Positions 27,040 through 38,286 of a stretch of DNA of 64,000 nt are shown in pieces (the first letter of the stretch is position 1; every line of letters begins with the position of its first letter). The DNA lies in NCBI RefSeq assembly GCF_000294655.1, contig NZ_CAHP01000020.1, positions 90,751 through 154,750 on the forward strand. The letters are read 5' to 3'. The DNA comes from Magnetospirillum molischianum DSM 120. Its GTDB lineage: Bacteria > Pseudomonadota > Alphaproteobacteria > Rhodospirillales > Magnetospirillaceae. The position numbers and the translations under genes were made by a program. Below the pieces are notes generated by a model, which was not told the origin of the DNA, did no database searches, and worked only from the letters and a program-made list of their open reading frames with translations.

Positions 27040-27674
27040 GACACATCGCTCTAACCGCCGTGGGCGTCGCGGCGCTGCTGAGTCTGGCTGGCTGCGGATC
27101 ATCCCCGCCACCGCGTTACCACGCTTTGTCGGGAGGGGCGGTTCCGGTCGATCTGGCTGGGGTGGGCAGTGCGGCAATGCTGGTCGAACTCTTGCCGCCC
27201 GCTCTTCCCGAGCGACTGAACCGCCAGGATCTGGTGTTGAGCGGGGGAGATGGGCGTCCGGTCGAGGTTCGCGATGGCGACCGTTGGGCCGCGCCGCTGG
27301 CCGATGAGATGCGCCAGATCGTCGCCGATGCCCTGTGGCGTCGTTTGCGTGCCGCCGACACGTATCGTGCGCCGGTGGCACTGTCGGCCAGTCCGTTGCC
27401 GCAATATCGTTTGGCGTTGCGGATCGAGCGTTTCGATGCCTCTCCTGGCCATCAGGCGTTGGTCGAGGGATCGTGGACCGTTCGTCGCCTGCCTCAGGGC
27501 GGTCCGGCGGTTTGCCGCGCCGGGTTTGTCATTCCGTTGCCGGGAACCTCGCCCGACGATGCCGTCGCCGCCTTGGCCGATGGCTCGACCCGGCTGGCCC
27601 GGACGATCGCCGCCAGCGTGGAGCGGTTGCATCGTGGCGAGGCCGATCCGTGCGCGGCGTCCGAGACCAAATAA
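27036..27674 (+). CDS. pqiC: PqiC-like lipoprotein (ABC-type transport auxiliary family)
   Basis: A 212-residue lipoprotein with signal peptide and lipobox LAGC (Cys near residue 20). The mature part has YHAL and the VELLPPALPERLNRQDLVL segment expected for PqiC, which sits in the outer membrane and docks the PqiB needle. The start overlaps the pqiB stop by four bases. It is the last gene of the operon. Confidence 0.87.
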   Translation: MRHIALTAVGVAALLSLAGCGSSPPPRYHALSGGAVPVDLAGVGSAAMLVELLPPALPERLNRQDLVLSGGDGRPVEVRDGDRWAAPLADEMRQIVADALWRRLRAADTYRAPVALSASPLPQYRLALRIERFDASPGHQALVEGSWTVRRLPQGGPAVCRAGFVIPLPGTSPDDAVAALADGSTRLARTIAASVERLHRGEADPCAASETK

Positions 27675-27701
27675 CCGCGTGGGTCTGTCGTCCCTCCGGG
27701 C

Positions 27702-28646
27702 CTATCGTCCGGCGATCGCCAGTGCGCCGCGGGTGGTGCGCTTGACGCGGTACATCGCGTCGTCCGCGGCCTTCATCAGAGTGTCCAGTCCATTGCCGTG
27801 ACGGGGATAAAGGGCGATTCCCAGGCTGGCTCCGATGCGGACTTCACCACTGGGCAAAGCGAACGGGCGCTCCATCTCGGCGACAATCCGGGTGGCGATA
27901 CGCCGTGCCAGCCGTACAGAGATATTTTCAGCCAGAACGACGAACTCATCGCCACCGATGCGCCCGATTGCGTCAGTGGCGCGGACACAGGAATGGAGCC
28001 GTCGCGCGACTTCCTTTAGCACAAAATCGCCCGCTTCGTGACCGAACGTGTCGTTGACTGGTTTGAAGCGGTCGAGATCGACGAACAAAATCGCGAATTC
28101 GCTCTGTTCCCTCTGTGCACGGACCAGCGCCTCCTCGACCAGATCGCGGAAACTGCGCAGAGTCCTCAGCCCGGTCAAGGCGTCGTGATTGGCCAAGCGG
28201 CGAATTTCTTCTTCAGCTTCTTTCAGCGCGGAAATATCGACGAACGCGAACAGCAGCAGATCCTCGCCCCGTATGGGGATTTCCGACAACGACACCAGCC
28301 CCCACACCAACCGTCCATCGGGACGGCGCAGTCGCAGTTCGAAATTGCGTACCTCGCCCTGTTCGATGAATGTCACCAGCATCCGTTCGCGGTCGTCGTG
28401 ATCGACAAATAATTCGCGCCAGCCGTGGCCGAGGATTCCGGCTCCTTCAAACCCCAGCACTTCGTTGAAGAACCGATTGGAAAACAACACCCTCCCATCC
28501 TCGACCGCAACGATCAGGATTCCAGCCGGAACTGTCTCGTTGAAAGCGCGTAGGCGTTCATCGGTCAGCAGCAGCGATTCGAAGGACGGATCGGACTCGA
28601 GGGGCAAGGCGGGCACTTCGGTGGTGATGCCGGGTCTGGCATTCAT
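27702..28646 (-). CDS. PAS-GGDEF diguanylate cyclase
   Basis: A 314-residue cytoplasmic protein. An N-terminal PAS domain (about 30-145, with FNETVPAGILIV and the PAC segment) is joined by the usual helix to a GGDEF domain. The active site is IGRIGGDEF with the RxxD inhibitory site (RATD) five residues before it. FVDLDRFKPVNDTFGH provides the metal-binding aspartate. It should make c-di-GMP in response to a signal sensed by PAS. Its start overlaps the stop of the degenerate GGDEF gene, so both are made together. Confidence 0.9.
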   Translation of the reverse strand: MNARPGITTEVPALPLESDPSFESLLLTDERLRAFNETVPAGILIVAVEDGRVLFSNRFFNEVLGFEGAGILGHGWRELFVDHDDRERMLVTFIEQGEVRNFELRLRRPDGRLVWGLVSLSEIPIRGEDLLLFAFVDISALKEAEEEIRRLANHDALTGLRTLRSFRDLVEEALVRAQREQSEFAILFVDLDRFKPVNDTFGHEAGDFVLKEVARRLHSCVRATDAIGRIGGDEFVVLAENISVRLARRIATRIVAEMERPFALPSGEVRIGASLGIALYPRHGNGLDTLMKAADDAMYRVKRTTRGALAIAGR

Positions 28647-29194
28647 GGTTGTGATCTTATCTCGGTCAGGATTGGGCGGGGCGGGTGCGCGACCTTGGTG
28701 CGGTTGCGACCCTCGCGCTTGGCGCGGAATAGGGCTTCCCCGGCGCGTTCCAGCGCGGCGGCGGGAGTCTCGCCATGCAGACCTACGGCGTCGGCCACGC
28801 CGATGCTGACCGAAAACGGGTCTGTCGCGGTCTCGGGCCTCGGCCCGACTCCAGCCAGGGTCGCGCGTATGGTTTCGGCCAGACGCAGGGCATCCCGCAA
28901 CCCGGTTGCATTCAGCAATGCGGCGAATTTGTCGCTGCCCAGTCGTGCCGCAGGCGTTCCGGGCGGCAGCATTCCGACAATCGTGTGCGCCACCCGGATT
29001 AAAGCGTGATGAGCGCTCTCGTCACCGCGATCCTCGACCAAGGCGCGGTAATGATCGATGTCGAGAACCAGCAGGCATGATGGCTCCAGACGGTCGCGTC
29101 CGCGCCCGATCGCGGCACGAATGTCGGCGAACAGCGCCCCGGTTATCGCCGGATCTTCGTCAAGAAGAGAGACCTCCGTTGCTGATCCCATCAT
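28643..29194 (-). CDS. Degenerate GGDEF-domain protein
   Basis: A 183-residue protein made almost only of a GGDEF fold. The active-site motif is GSDKF instead of GGDEF, so cyclase activity is unlikely. The metal-site segment VLDIDHYRAL and the FSVSIGVADA strand are kept. GGGAGGAG seven bases before the ATG at 29194 fixes the start; a longer reading frame upstream has no support. It is translationally coupled to an intact diguanylate cyclase and may regulate it, for example as a mixed dimer or GTP sensor. Confidence 0.78.
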   Translation of the reverse strand: MMGSATEVSLLDEDPAITGALFADIRAAIGRGRDRLEPSCLLVLDIDHYRALVEDRGDESAHHALIRVAHTIVGMLPPGTPAARLGSDKFAALLNATGLRDALRLAETIRATLAGVGPRPETATDPFSVSIGVADAVGLHGETPAAALERAGEALFRAKREGRNRTKVAHPPRPILTEIRSQP

Positions 29195-29366
29195 CGTTTC
29201 TCCTCCCAGGCCGCGTCGGTGCCCAGAACCCACCGGAGGCGCGACAACAGGTAACTTAAATAGTAGATTTATAGGTAATTTACCAGGGCTTTCGTCGCCG
29301 CTGGACTTTCGTCGGTATTCAGGGAAGGATTTCATCCTCCTTTTCCCCTTTCCGGAACCTGATCCA

Positions 29367-30140
29367 ATGAGCGCGCTGTGGATTGATCTCGCGGCAGGAC
29401 GCCAGTTCATCGAAGTGACCGAGGACCGATCCGATGGTCCCGTGGCGGTGCTGGTGCACGGTGCCGGGTCCGATCATGGAGTCTGGACCTATCAGGGGGC
29501 AGGGCTGGCTCGGCTGGGGTGGCGTGTGTTGGCGGTCGATCTGCCCGGTCATGGCCGTTCCAATGGAGCCGCGCCCGATTCGATCCCTGCTTTGGCTGAT
29601 GCCCTGGCCGCTTTACTGGATGCGGCGGGGCTGCCGCCGGGGCTGGTCGTCGGTCATTCGATGGGAGCGCTGGCCGCCCTCGACTTTGCCGCGCGCTATC
29701 CTGGCCGGCTCACCGGGCTGGCGTTGCTCGGTGTGGCGGCGCGAATGCCGGTTCACCCCGCTTTGCTCGCTGCCGCCCATGACGATTTACCCCGCGCCGC
29801 TGCCATGATCGCGGGGTGGGGGCATGCAATCGAGGGGACGGATGCGGCGGAAGCGACCCGTCTTCTGCTTGAACGGTCGGTTCCCGGCGTGCTGGCGGCT
29901 GGACTTGCCGCCTGTGATGCCTATGACGGCTCGTGGGCCGCATCTCGGGTTGGCGTCCCCACCACGCTTATCCTGGGCGAAGCCGATAAGATGAGTCCAG
30001 CTAAAGCCGGGATGGCCCTGGCCGCCCTTATTCCTGGAGCGCACACACGGATCATCCCCGGTGCCGGCCACATGCTGATGTCGGAGCAGCCTGACGCCGT
30101 GTTGGATGCTTTGTCGGATCAGACGAAAAGATCGACCTGA
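29367..30140 (+). CDS. Alpha/beta-hydrolase
   Basis: A 257-residue enzyme of the alpha/beta-hydrolase fold with the oxyanion motif HGAGSDHGVW, the nucleophile elbow GHSMG (Ser98), an acid in LGEADKMSP and the catalytic His in GAGHML. It resembles esterases and ring-cleavage hydrolases; the substrate is unknown. The ATG at 29367 begins at the domain border. The 3' end overlaps the convergent small gene by 22 bases. Confidence 0.85.
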   Translation: MSALWIDLAAGRQFIEVTEDRSDGPVAVLVHGAGSDHGVWTYQGAGLARLGWRVLAVDLPGHGRSNGAAPDSIPALADALAALLDAAGLPPGLVVGHSMGALAALDFAARYPGRLTGLALLGVAARMPVHPALLAAAHDDLPRAAAMIAGWGHAIEGTDAAEATRLLLERSVPGVLAAGLAACDAYDGSWAASRVGVPTTLILGEADKMSPAKAGMALAALIPGAHTRIIPGAGHMLMSEQPDAVLDALSDQTKRST

Positions 30141-30430
30141 AGTCCGCGTCGGGTTGGGTCTTTGGTCTTGTCTGTGGTCGTGGACTGCGTTGCCGACCCC
30201 ACAGCGTCGGCGGTTTGTGCTGCCGATGCGACAGCACGAGCTTGCGCCGTTACGGTGTTCGACGCTGTTTTCGTCGTCGTTTCCGTCCCGGTGGTATCGT
30301 CGGTATTTTTTTGTAACTTCCCGCCGCTTCTGGCTGCCAGGACGTCGGCAGAGCTATAGCAGAGTAAGCCATTGACCAAAATTGGGTAATTGGTTTGGGC
30401 TGTTGTTGCTGCCAAGGCTGAGATGGACAT
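30119..30430 (-). CDS. Small Thr/Ala-rich protein of unknown function
   Basis: A 103-residue protein that I do not recognise. The N-terminal 40 residues (with NYPILVNGLLCYSSADV) look folded and conserved-like, while residues 40-90 are low-complexity Thr, Ser and Ala. There is no signal peptide or membrane segment. GGGAGGAT before the ATG is a strong binding site, which supports a real gene. It is divergent from minC. Confidence 0.6.
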   Translation of the reverse strand: MSISALAATTAQTNYPILVNGLLCYSSADVLAARSGGKLQKNTDDTTGTETTTKTASNTVTAQARAVASAAQTADAVGSATQSTTTDKTKDPTRRGLQVDLFV

Positions 30431-30605
30431 ACTATCCTCCCAATCCGCTCGCTAAATACAATTTCATCAGGCAATATATCAGCAATATAAGAAATTGTCA
30501 CCGGGTGACCGAAGAAAAGCACTGCTTTGGCCGCCCGAGATGCTTCTGATTCTTGACCTCGCCGTTTCCGTGCGGCATGGTCCCGCTTCAGGGTGAGGAT
30601 AAATC

Positions 30606-31331
30606 ATGGGCATCGACGAACAGGGTGTGCGGCCAATCACCAGCATCACCGAAGAGGCTGCGCCGTTCCAACTGCGTGCCGCGTCTCTGACGCTGTTGAC
30701 TTTGAAGGTGGTCAATCCGGCCGATCCCGAATTTTTCCCCCGGTTGGCCACTATGCTCTCGCTCGCACCAGGATTCTACCGCAACGCGCCGATCGTGCTC
30801 GATCTGTCGGGTACTGGGCTTAGACCTCCATGCGATCTGGTCGAGTTCTGCGTCCGAATCAAGGAACTGGGAATCGTTCCTGTCGGGATTCAGCGCGCCA
30901 ATGCTGCGTGGGAACGCGCCGCTGCTCTGGCCGGGCTGCCGCCTTTTCCCACCGGCCGGGCCACAGACGCTCAACCGATAGCCAAGGAGCCGTCCAAGGC
31001 TGCCAGCGGCACCCGCATTCTGGCCGAGCCGGTGCGCTCTGGCCAGCAGGTCTACGCCCATAAAGGCGATCTGATTGTACTGGGCGCGGTCAGTCATGGC
31101 GCTGAATTGCTGGCTGATGGACACATACATGTTTATGGTCCATTGCGGGGCCGTGCCCTGGCGGGGATGAGCGGCGACAAGTCCGCCCGTATTTTTTGTC
31201 GTGCCTTCGATGCCGAATTAGTGTCGGTAGCCGGTCTCTACATGGTCAGCGAGCAATTGGAGCCGACTCTAATCGGCAAGCCCGTCCAGATTTGCGTCGA
31301 TGGCGAGGCACTGGTTCAGCAGGCCCTGTAA
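30606..31331 (+). CDS. minC: Septum site-determining protein MinC
   Basis: A 241-residue inhibitor of FtsZ assembly. The N-terminal domain covers about residues 15-110; the C-terminal beta-helical domain starts near RILAEPVRSGQQVYA and includes GDLIVLGAVSHGAELLADGHIHVYGPLRGRA-type repeats and the MinD-contact end ISEQLE-like region. It is first in minCDE. GAGGA precedes the ATG. Confidence 0.95.
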   Translation: MGIDEQGVRPITSITEEAAPFQLRAASLTLLTLKVVNPADPEFFPRLATMLSLAPGFYRNAPIVLDLSGTGLRPPCDLVEFCVRIKELGIVPVGIQRANAAWERAAALAGLPPFPTGRATDAQPIAKEPSKAASGTRILAEPVRSGQQVYAHKGDLIVLGAVSHGAELLADGHIHVYGPLRGRALAGMSGDKSARIFCRAFDAELVSVAGLYMVSEQLEPTLIGKPVQICVDGEALVQQAL

Positions 31332-31356
31332 TCGTTTTTAAGATAGGGGAAAACCG

Positions 31357-32169
31357 TTGGCAAAAGTCATCGTCGTCACCTCAGGCAAGGGCGGAGTCGG
31401 TAAGACGACTTCTGCGGCGGCGTTGTCTGCCGGTCTTGCCTTGCGCGGGTTCAAGACCGCCGTCATCGATTTCGACGTCGGCCTGCGGAATCTCGACCTC
31501 ATCATGGGCTGTGAGCGTCGGGTGGTGTACGATTTTATCAATGTCATCAATGGTGACGCCAAGCTGCATCAGGCTCTGATCAAGGACAAGCGGCTGGAAA
31601 ATCTGTTCGTGCTGCCGACGTCGCAGACTCGCGACAAGGACGCGCTGACCCAGGACGGGGTCGAGCGGGTGATCGGCGAACTGCGCGAAGAGTTCGACTA
31701 TATCATTTGCGACAGCCCCGCCGGGATCGAGCGCGGTGCGTTTCTTGCGATGTATTTCGCGGACGAGGCGATCGTGGTGTCGAACCCCGAAGTTTCGTCG
31801 GTGCGCGACGCCGACCGAATGATCGGCCTGTTGACCAGTAAGTCGCGCCGAGCCGAGCAGGGCGAGCCGATTATCCAGAATCTGCTGCTGACCCGCTATG
31901 ACGTCGAGCGGGTCGAGAAAGGCGAGATGTTGAAAGTCGAGGATGTGCAGGACATCCTGGCCGTGCCGCTGCTTGGCATCATTCCTGAATGCCCCTCGGT
32001 GCTTCAGGCGTCGAATGTCGGCACCCCGGTGATCCTGGATGAGAAGTCGCTGGCCGGACGGGCCTATGCCGAGGCTGTGGGCCGTCTCCTTGGCGATGAT
32101 GTTCCAGTGACGGTTCCGCGTGGGTCCAAGCGTGGCCTGATCGACCGTTTGCTGAGGAGGACTGCATGA
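31357..32169 (+). CDS. minD: Septum site-determining ATPase MinD
   Basis: A 270-residue membrane-cycling ATPase. The deviant Walker A motif GKGGVGKT is at residues 10-17, and DFDVGLRNLDL and CDSPAGIE are conserved. The C-terminus (GLIDRLLRRTA) is a short amphipathic helix for membrane binding. It starts with TTG, preceded by AGGGGA, which is the only start that gives the family N-terminus MAKVIVVTSGKGG. It overlaps minE by four bases. Confidence 0.96.
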   Translation: MAKVIVVTSGKGGVGKTTSAAALSAGLALRGFKTAVIDFDVGLRNLDLIMGCERRVVYDFINVINGDAKLHQALIKDKRLENLFVLPTSQTRDKDALTQDGVERVIGELREEFDYIICDSPAGIERGAFLAMYFADEAIVVSNPEVSSVRDADRMIGLLTSKSRRAEQGEPIIQNLLLTRYDVERVEKGEMLKVEDVQDILAVPLLGIIPECPSVLQASNVGTPVILDEKSLAGRAYAEAVGRLLGDDVPVTVPRGSKRGLIDRLLRRTA

Positions 32170-32432
32170 GCGTCCTCGGCATTTTCAGCCGTCGGCCCAA
32201 GAAAACCGCTGAAGCCGCTCGTGAACGGTTACAAATTTTACTGGCTCACGAGCGCGCCGGTCTGTCCGGCGCTGACTTCCTGCCCCAGCTTCAGCGTGAG
32301 CTGATCGAGGTTATCCGCAAATACGTTTCGGTCGATGAGGATCGGGTCCAGGTCAAGCTGGAGCGCGAACAGCATTTGTCGGTGCTGGAGGTCAACATCG
32401 AGCTTCCCACACCTTCTGAGCGTAATAACTGA
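32166..32432 (+). CDS. minE: Cell division topological specificity factor MinE
   Basis: An 88-residue protein that releases MinD from the membrane and creates the pole-to-pole oscillation. The MinD-contact helix ERLQILLAHERA and the dimer part LIEVIRKYV are visible. It is coupled to minD (ATGA) and followed by a strong terminator. Confidence 0.95.
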   Translation: MSVLGIFSRRPKKTAEAARERLQILLAHERAGLSGADFLPQLQRELIEVIRKYVSVDEDRVQVKLEREQHLSVLEVNIELPTPSERNN

Positions 32433-32465
32433 ACCTGTCCTCGGATCGAGGGTGTTCAGAACGAC

Positions 32466-32499
32466 AAAAGCCCCGCCGGGTGACCGGCTGGGGCTTTTT
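32466..32499 (+). terminator. Intrinsic terminator of minCDE
   Basis: AAAAGCCCC (32466-32474) pairs with GGGGCTTTTT (32490-32499), with an inner CCGG/CCGG stem and five T at the end. It lies 34 bases after the minE stop. Confidence 0.88.
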
Positions 32500-32525
32500 C
32501 GTTGGGGGCATCGGTGCATCCACCA

Positions 32526-32561
32526 TGAAAAACCCCCGCTTCCGGGGGGAAAAGCGGGGGC
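32526..32561 (-). terminator. Minus-strand intrinsic terminator facing minE
   Basis: CCCCCGCTT (32533-32541) pairs with AAGCGGGGG (32552-32560). On the minus strand it ends in five T, so it can stop transcripts coming from the dnaN-recF-gyrB operon before they enter minCDE. Confidence 0.7.
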
Positions 32562-33068
32562 TATTTCTACTCGCCTGAACGCGGGGTGGGGCACGTTCTT
32601 GGCGCTGTGATCTGTGTCTCCTGGGGGGCAAGGACACAAACCGGAGGCGGGGAGTTCAAAGCCGCCGAGGATCAAGAAAGAGGTCTATTTCTGCTGTCAG
32701 GTGACCGTATGACCGAACATCATGTGAAGATCATGGCAGCGTCAGGATTACAGCAGCATTTCGGCGAGGTGAGGCTTTTGTAATGTTGGCGTGATCGTTT
32801 GGTTGGGGGGTGAAGCTATCCCACTCTTCTTTTCCGGGATTTTATGCCGGCCAACCCTCGATTTGACCCATCGGTCGGGACCTGGCCGCCATTGCGGCGG
32901 CGGCCAAGCGGGCGATTGAGCCGCGACAGCCCTGAAGGATCTACGGCCTTGGGCAGAATCCTAGAGTCGATTCCATTTGAATGGAAAAGACTCCAGGCTC
33001 GGCCGGGGGCCGGAATCGGCCCCCGTTCTTCTTGAGAAGAATCAACGAAGATATCGCCAAAAAACTGG

Positions 33069-35540
<2,472 letters not shown>

Positions 35541-36725
35541 TTACACTCCGTTGCCCGGATGGACGGACGCCTCCGCCACCCGGAAAAACTGGGCTCTGTC
35601 GCCAAATCCGCCGAACAGCGGGGCGTCGGTCCCAGTCATCCAACTCTGCGCCCCCAGGGCGCAAAGTTCGTCGAACAAAGCGGCGCGCCGGATTTCGTCC
35701 AGATGCGCCACTACTTCGTCGAGCAGCAGCAGGGGAACCCTGCCGCCGGTTTCCGATTGTACCCGGCATTGCGCCAGAACAATCGACACCAGAACCGCCT
35801 TTTGTTCGCCGGTCGAACAGCGTCCGGCGTCAATGTCGTGGGCGGCGTGGCGGACCAACAAGTCGCTGCGGTGCGGCCCGATGGTGGTGGTTCCCGCCGC
35901 CTGATCGCGCGGTCGGGCCGCTTTGAGAGCCGCCCGTAACTTGTCCTCGGCCTCGGGCCGTGCTAGCCCTTCGGCCAACCAACCCTCGACATCGCCGGTC
36001 ACCGCCAGCCGGGCCGCCGGAAATGGCCCCAGACCCTGGCGGCAAGCCCGGTCCAGGGTTGCGGCCGTTTCCCGTCGGGCGCTCGCGACGGCGATGCCGT
36101 GGCGGGCCATCCCCTCTTCCAGAGCCGTCAGCCAGGACGGGTCCGGTCGGGGGCCGCCGTCGCGAGCGGTGCGGAGCAGGCGGGCGCGTTCGCGCATCGC
36201 ATGCTCATAGGCTCCAGCCTCGGCCGCGTGGCCGGGCATCACTCCGAACGCCAGCCGGTCGAGGAATCGGCGTCGGCCGCCAGCACCCTCGGAGAACAGC
36301 CGGTCCATTGCCGGAGTCAGCCACAGTGCCGTGACCCGTTCGGCCAAATCTGCCGCGCGGGTCGTGCGTCCGTCGATCCGCACTACCCGCCGTTCGCTTC
36401 CCGCCTCGCGTCCAGTGCCGATTTCGACCGGACCGCCGGGTCCGCTTTCGACCTGGGCTGAAACCGCCCAGGGCGTCCCCGTTGGGGTGCCGATCCGGGC
36501 GATGTCAGCCAGAACCGCCCGCCGTAATCCCCGGCCGGGGACAAGGAAGGACAGCGCCTCCAACAGGTTGGTCTTTCCGGCTCCGTTGGGGCCGGTGAGA
36601 ACCACCGGACGGGGATCGACCTCAAGCCGCAACTGACTGTAACAGCGGAAGTCGGACAAAGACAGCCGCCGCACCGCCAACCGACCGGGCGGACCCGCAG
36701 GCATGATCGTATCGGCGTCGGTCAC
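35541..36725 (-). CDS. recF: DNA replication and repair protein RecF
   Basis: A 394-residue SMC-like ATPase that helps RecR load RecA at gaps. The Walker A motif is GPNGAGKTNLLEA, the signature segment is STGEQKAVLVSIVLA, and Walker B is PLLLLDEVVAHLD. RecR is also encoded in this window (23428). It overlaps dnaN by four bases. Confidence 0.95.
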   Translation of the reverse strand: MTDADTIMPAGPPGRLAVRRLSLSDFRCYSQLRLEVDPRPVVLTGPNGAGKTNLLEALSFLVPGRGLRRAVLADIARIGTPTGTPWAVSAQVESGPGGPVEIGTGREAGSERRVVRIDGRTTRAADLAERVTALWLTPAMDRLFSEGAGGRRRFLDRLAFGVMPGHAAEAGAYEHAMRERARLLRTARDGGPRPDPSWLTALEEGMARHGIAVASARRETAATLDRACRQGLGPFPAARLAVTGDVEGWLAEGLARPEAEDKLRAALKAARPRDQAAGTTTIGPHRSDLLVRHAAHDIDAGRCSTGEQKAVLVSIVLAQCRVQSETGGRVPLLLLDEVVAHLDEIRRAALFDELCALGAQSWMTGTDAPLFGGFGDRAQFFRVAEASVHPGNGV

Positions 36726-37840
36726 ACCCTCATCGGCATCAGGACGTAAATCGCGCTGCTATCGGCAACTTCCCTTACCACGGTCGGGGACGCGGCATCG
36801 GCCATCGCAAAGCGAGCGGTCTCGCCTTCGACTTGGGACAGGATGTCGAGCAGGTAACGCGAGTTGAAGCCGATTTCCAGCGGGGTCGAGTCGTAAGTGG
36901 CCTCGATCTCCTCGACCGCGCTGCCGCTTTCGGGGCTGGAGGCCGAGAGAGTCGCGGTGCCCCGCTCGATACTGAGCTTAATCGCCCGAGACTTTTCGGT
37001 CGAAATGGCCGAGACGCGATCAACCGCCTGGGCAAAGCTTTTGCAATCGACGTCGAGAACCTTGTCGTTATCGGTCGGAATGACCCGTTCATAATCGGGG
37101 AAGGTTCCGTCGATCAACTTCGAGGTCAGTTCAGCATCGGCGAAAGCGAATTTCAGCTTGGTCTCGGAGAGCGAAACGGTGATTTCACCGTCGGTCTCAT
37201 CGATCAGCTTGCGCACTTCGGCGACGGTCTTGCGCGGGATGATGATGCCCGGCATGCCCGATGCGCCTTCAGGCATGGTGACCTCGGCTCGGGCCAGACG
37301 ATGGCCATCGGTCGCAACCGCCCGCAACATCGCTCCATCGCTGCCGGTGGCGGCGTGGAGATAGATGCCGTTCAGGTAGTAGCGTGTCTCTTCGGTCGAG
37401 ATCGCAAAGCGGGTGCGGTCGATCAGCGCCTTCAGTTCGGACGACGTCAGCGTGAAACTGAAGGGGAACTCGCCCCCCGACAACACCGGAAAATCCTCGA
37501 CCGGCAGACAGGAGAGCGAAAATTTCGAGCGGCCCGAGCGCAGGGTCATCTGACCATCGTCGGGTTTGAACTCGATCTCGACCTGGCTGCCCTCGGGCAA
37601 CTTGCGGACGATATCATAGAAGGTGTGGGCCGGTGCGGTGGTCGCTCCGGGCTGGCTGATGTCGGCCGGAACCGTTTCAGCGATGTCAAGATCCATGTCT
37701 GTGGCGTTCAGCGAAAGTCGCCCTGAGCGGCCCTCAAGCTTAACGTTCGACAGAATCGGAATAGTGGTGCGGCGCTCGACCACGCTTTGTACATGGGCCA
37801 GCGACTTCAACAGAGCCGCACGCTCTATGGTCAGTTTCAT
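36722..37840 (-). CDS. dnaN: DNA polymerase III sliding clamp (beta subunit)
   Basis: A 372-residue clamp with three similar domains, starting MKLTIERAALLKSLAHVQSVVERR and ending in VLMPMRV, both typical. The longer frame upstream has no family similarity, so the start is at 37840. It heads dnaN-recF-gyrB. The usual upstream gene dnaA is absent; a small hypothetical gene lies there instead. Confidence 0.96.
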   Translation of the reverse strand: MKLTIERAALLKSLAHVQSVVERRTTIPILSNVKLEGRSGRLSLNATDMDLDIAETVPADISQPGATTAPAHTFYDIVRKLPEGSQVEIEFKPDDGQMTLRSGRSKFSLSCLPVEDFPVLSGGEFPFSFTLTSSELKALIDRTRFAISTEETRYYLNGIYLHAATGSDGAMLRAVATDGHRLARAEVTMPEGASGMPGIIIPRKTVAEVRKLIDETDGEITVSLSETKLKFAFADAELTSKLIDGTFPDYERVIPTDNDKVLDVDCKSFAQAVDRVSAISTEKSRAIKLSIERGTATLSASSPESGSAVEEIEATYDSTPLEIGFNSRYLLDILSQVEGETARFAMADAASPTVVREVADSSAIYVLMPMRV

Positions 37841-37907
37841 GATGCTTTGCCGACACCCCAAAAGTGATGCAAACCTGCTCCCCTCTGACAGGGGCGGGCA
37901 GTATATC

Positions 37908-37922
37908 ACAGGCTGTGATGTC
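37908..37922. repeat. Palindrome ATCACA-GGC-TGTGAT upstream of dnaN
   Basis: A 6-bp perfect inverted repeat with a 3-base centre lies about 70 bases before the dnaN start. On the minus strand it directly follows TTGACA and precedes TATACT, so it is placed within a promoter-like stretch (spacing 13, too short for a standard promoter). It could be an operator. Confidence 0.4.
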
Positions 37923-37933
37923 AAAAAGTCTTT

Positions 37934-38125
37934 TCAGGGCTGGTCAGGGGGCGCGGTCTCGACAGACGAGGGCGGCGCAGCCGTCGCGCCGCGCAGGGCT
38001 CGGGTTAGAGCCATTCCGGCGGCAAAAGCAGCGGAAAGATAAGGGCCGCGCCCATGCGGAGCCGGATCTTCGCCAGCCAAGGCCAGGGCTTCATGAATCT
38101 CACGCAGTTCCGCCGGTCCCAGCAT
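37934..38125 (-). CDS. Small protein of unknown function upstream of dnaN
   Basis: A 63-residue frame starting MLGPAELREIHEALALAGEDPAPHGRG, with a predicted amphipathic helix at 5-17 and a Pro-rich C-terminus. GGAG lies nine bases before the ATG. I do not recognise it. It is in the same direction as dnaN and ends 93 bases before it, and could be part of the same transcript. Coding status is uncertain. Confidence 0.45.
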   Translation of the reverse strand: MLGPAELREIHEALALAGEDPAPHGRGPYLSAAFAAGMALTRALRGATAAPPSSVETAPPDQP

Positions 38126-38286
38126 TGATAGGCTGCTCCGCTTGGCTTTAAAGGCGGATCTACTGTGCGCCAACCGGGTCGCGAAGGCGACAGTTTTTTG
38201 TGCGCCGCACAAATTGATTCTTTGGTGGGGCAGTGACGGGTGGTTTTCAACCGTGCCGTTTATCTCTTTCGGGAAGCGGGGCAGAA

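Larger units (their letters stand above)
32433..33068. other. Intergenic region between minE and gyrB
   Basis: About 640 bases between converging operons. It holds the minE terminator, a minus-strand terminator at 32526-32561 and GC-rich inverted repeats near 32886-32910 and 33008-33030. A 65-codon GTG-started frame at 32586 lacks recognisable features, and I do not call it a gene. Confidence 0.5.

Noticed and set aside
29058-29366. 103-residue N-terminal extension of the alpha/beta-hydrolase
   Set aside because: Arg/Pro-rich, overlaps the divergent GGDEF gene, and the hydrolase fold begins at the ATG at 29367.
32586-32783. 65-codon frame after minE
   Set aside because: GTG start without a clear binding site, no recognisable motif, and it overlaps terminator-like repeats.
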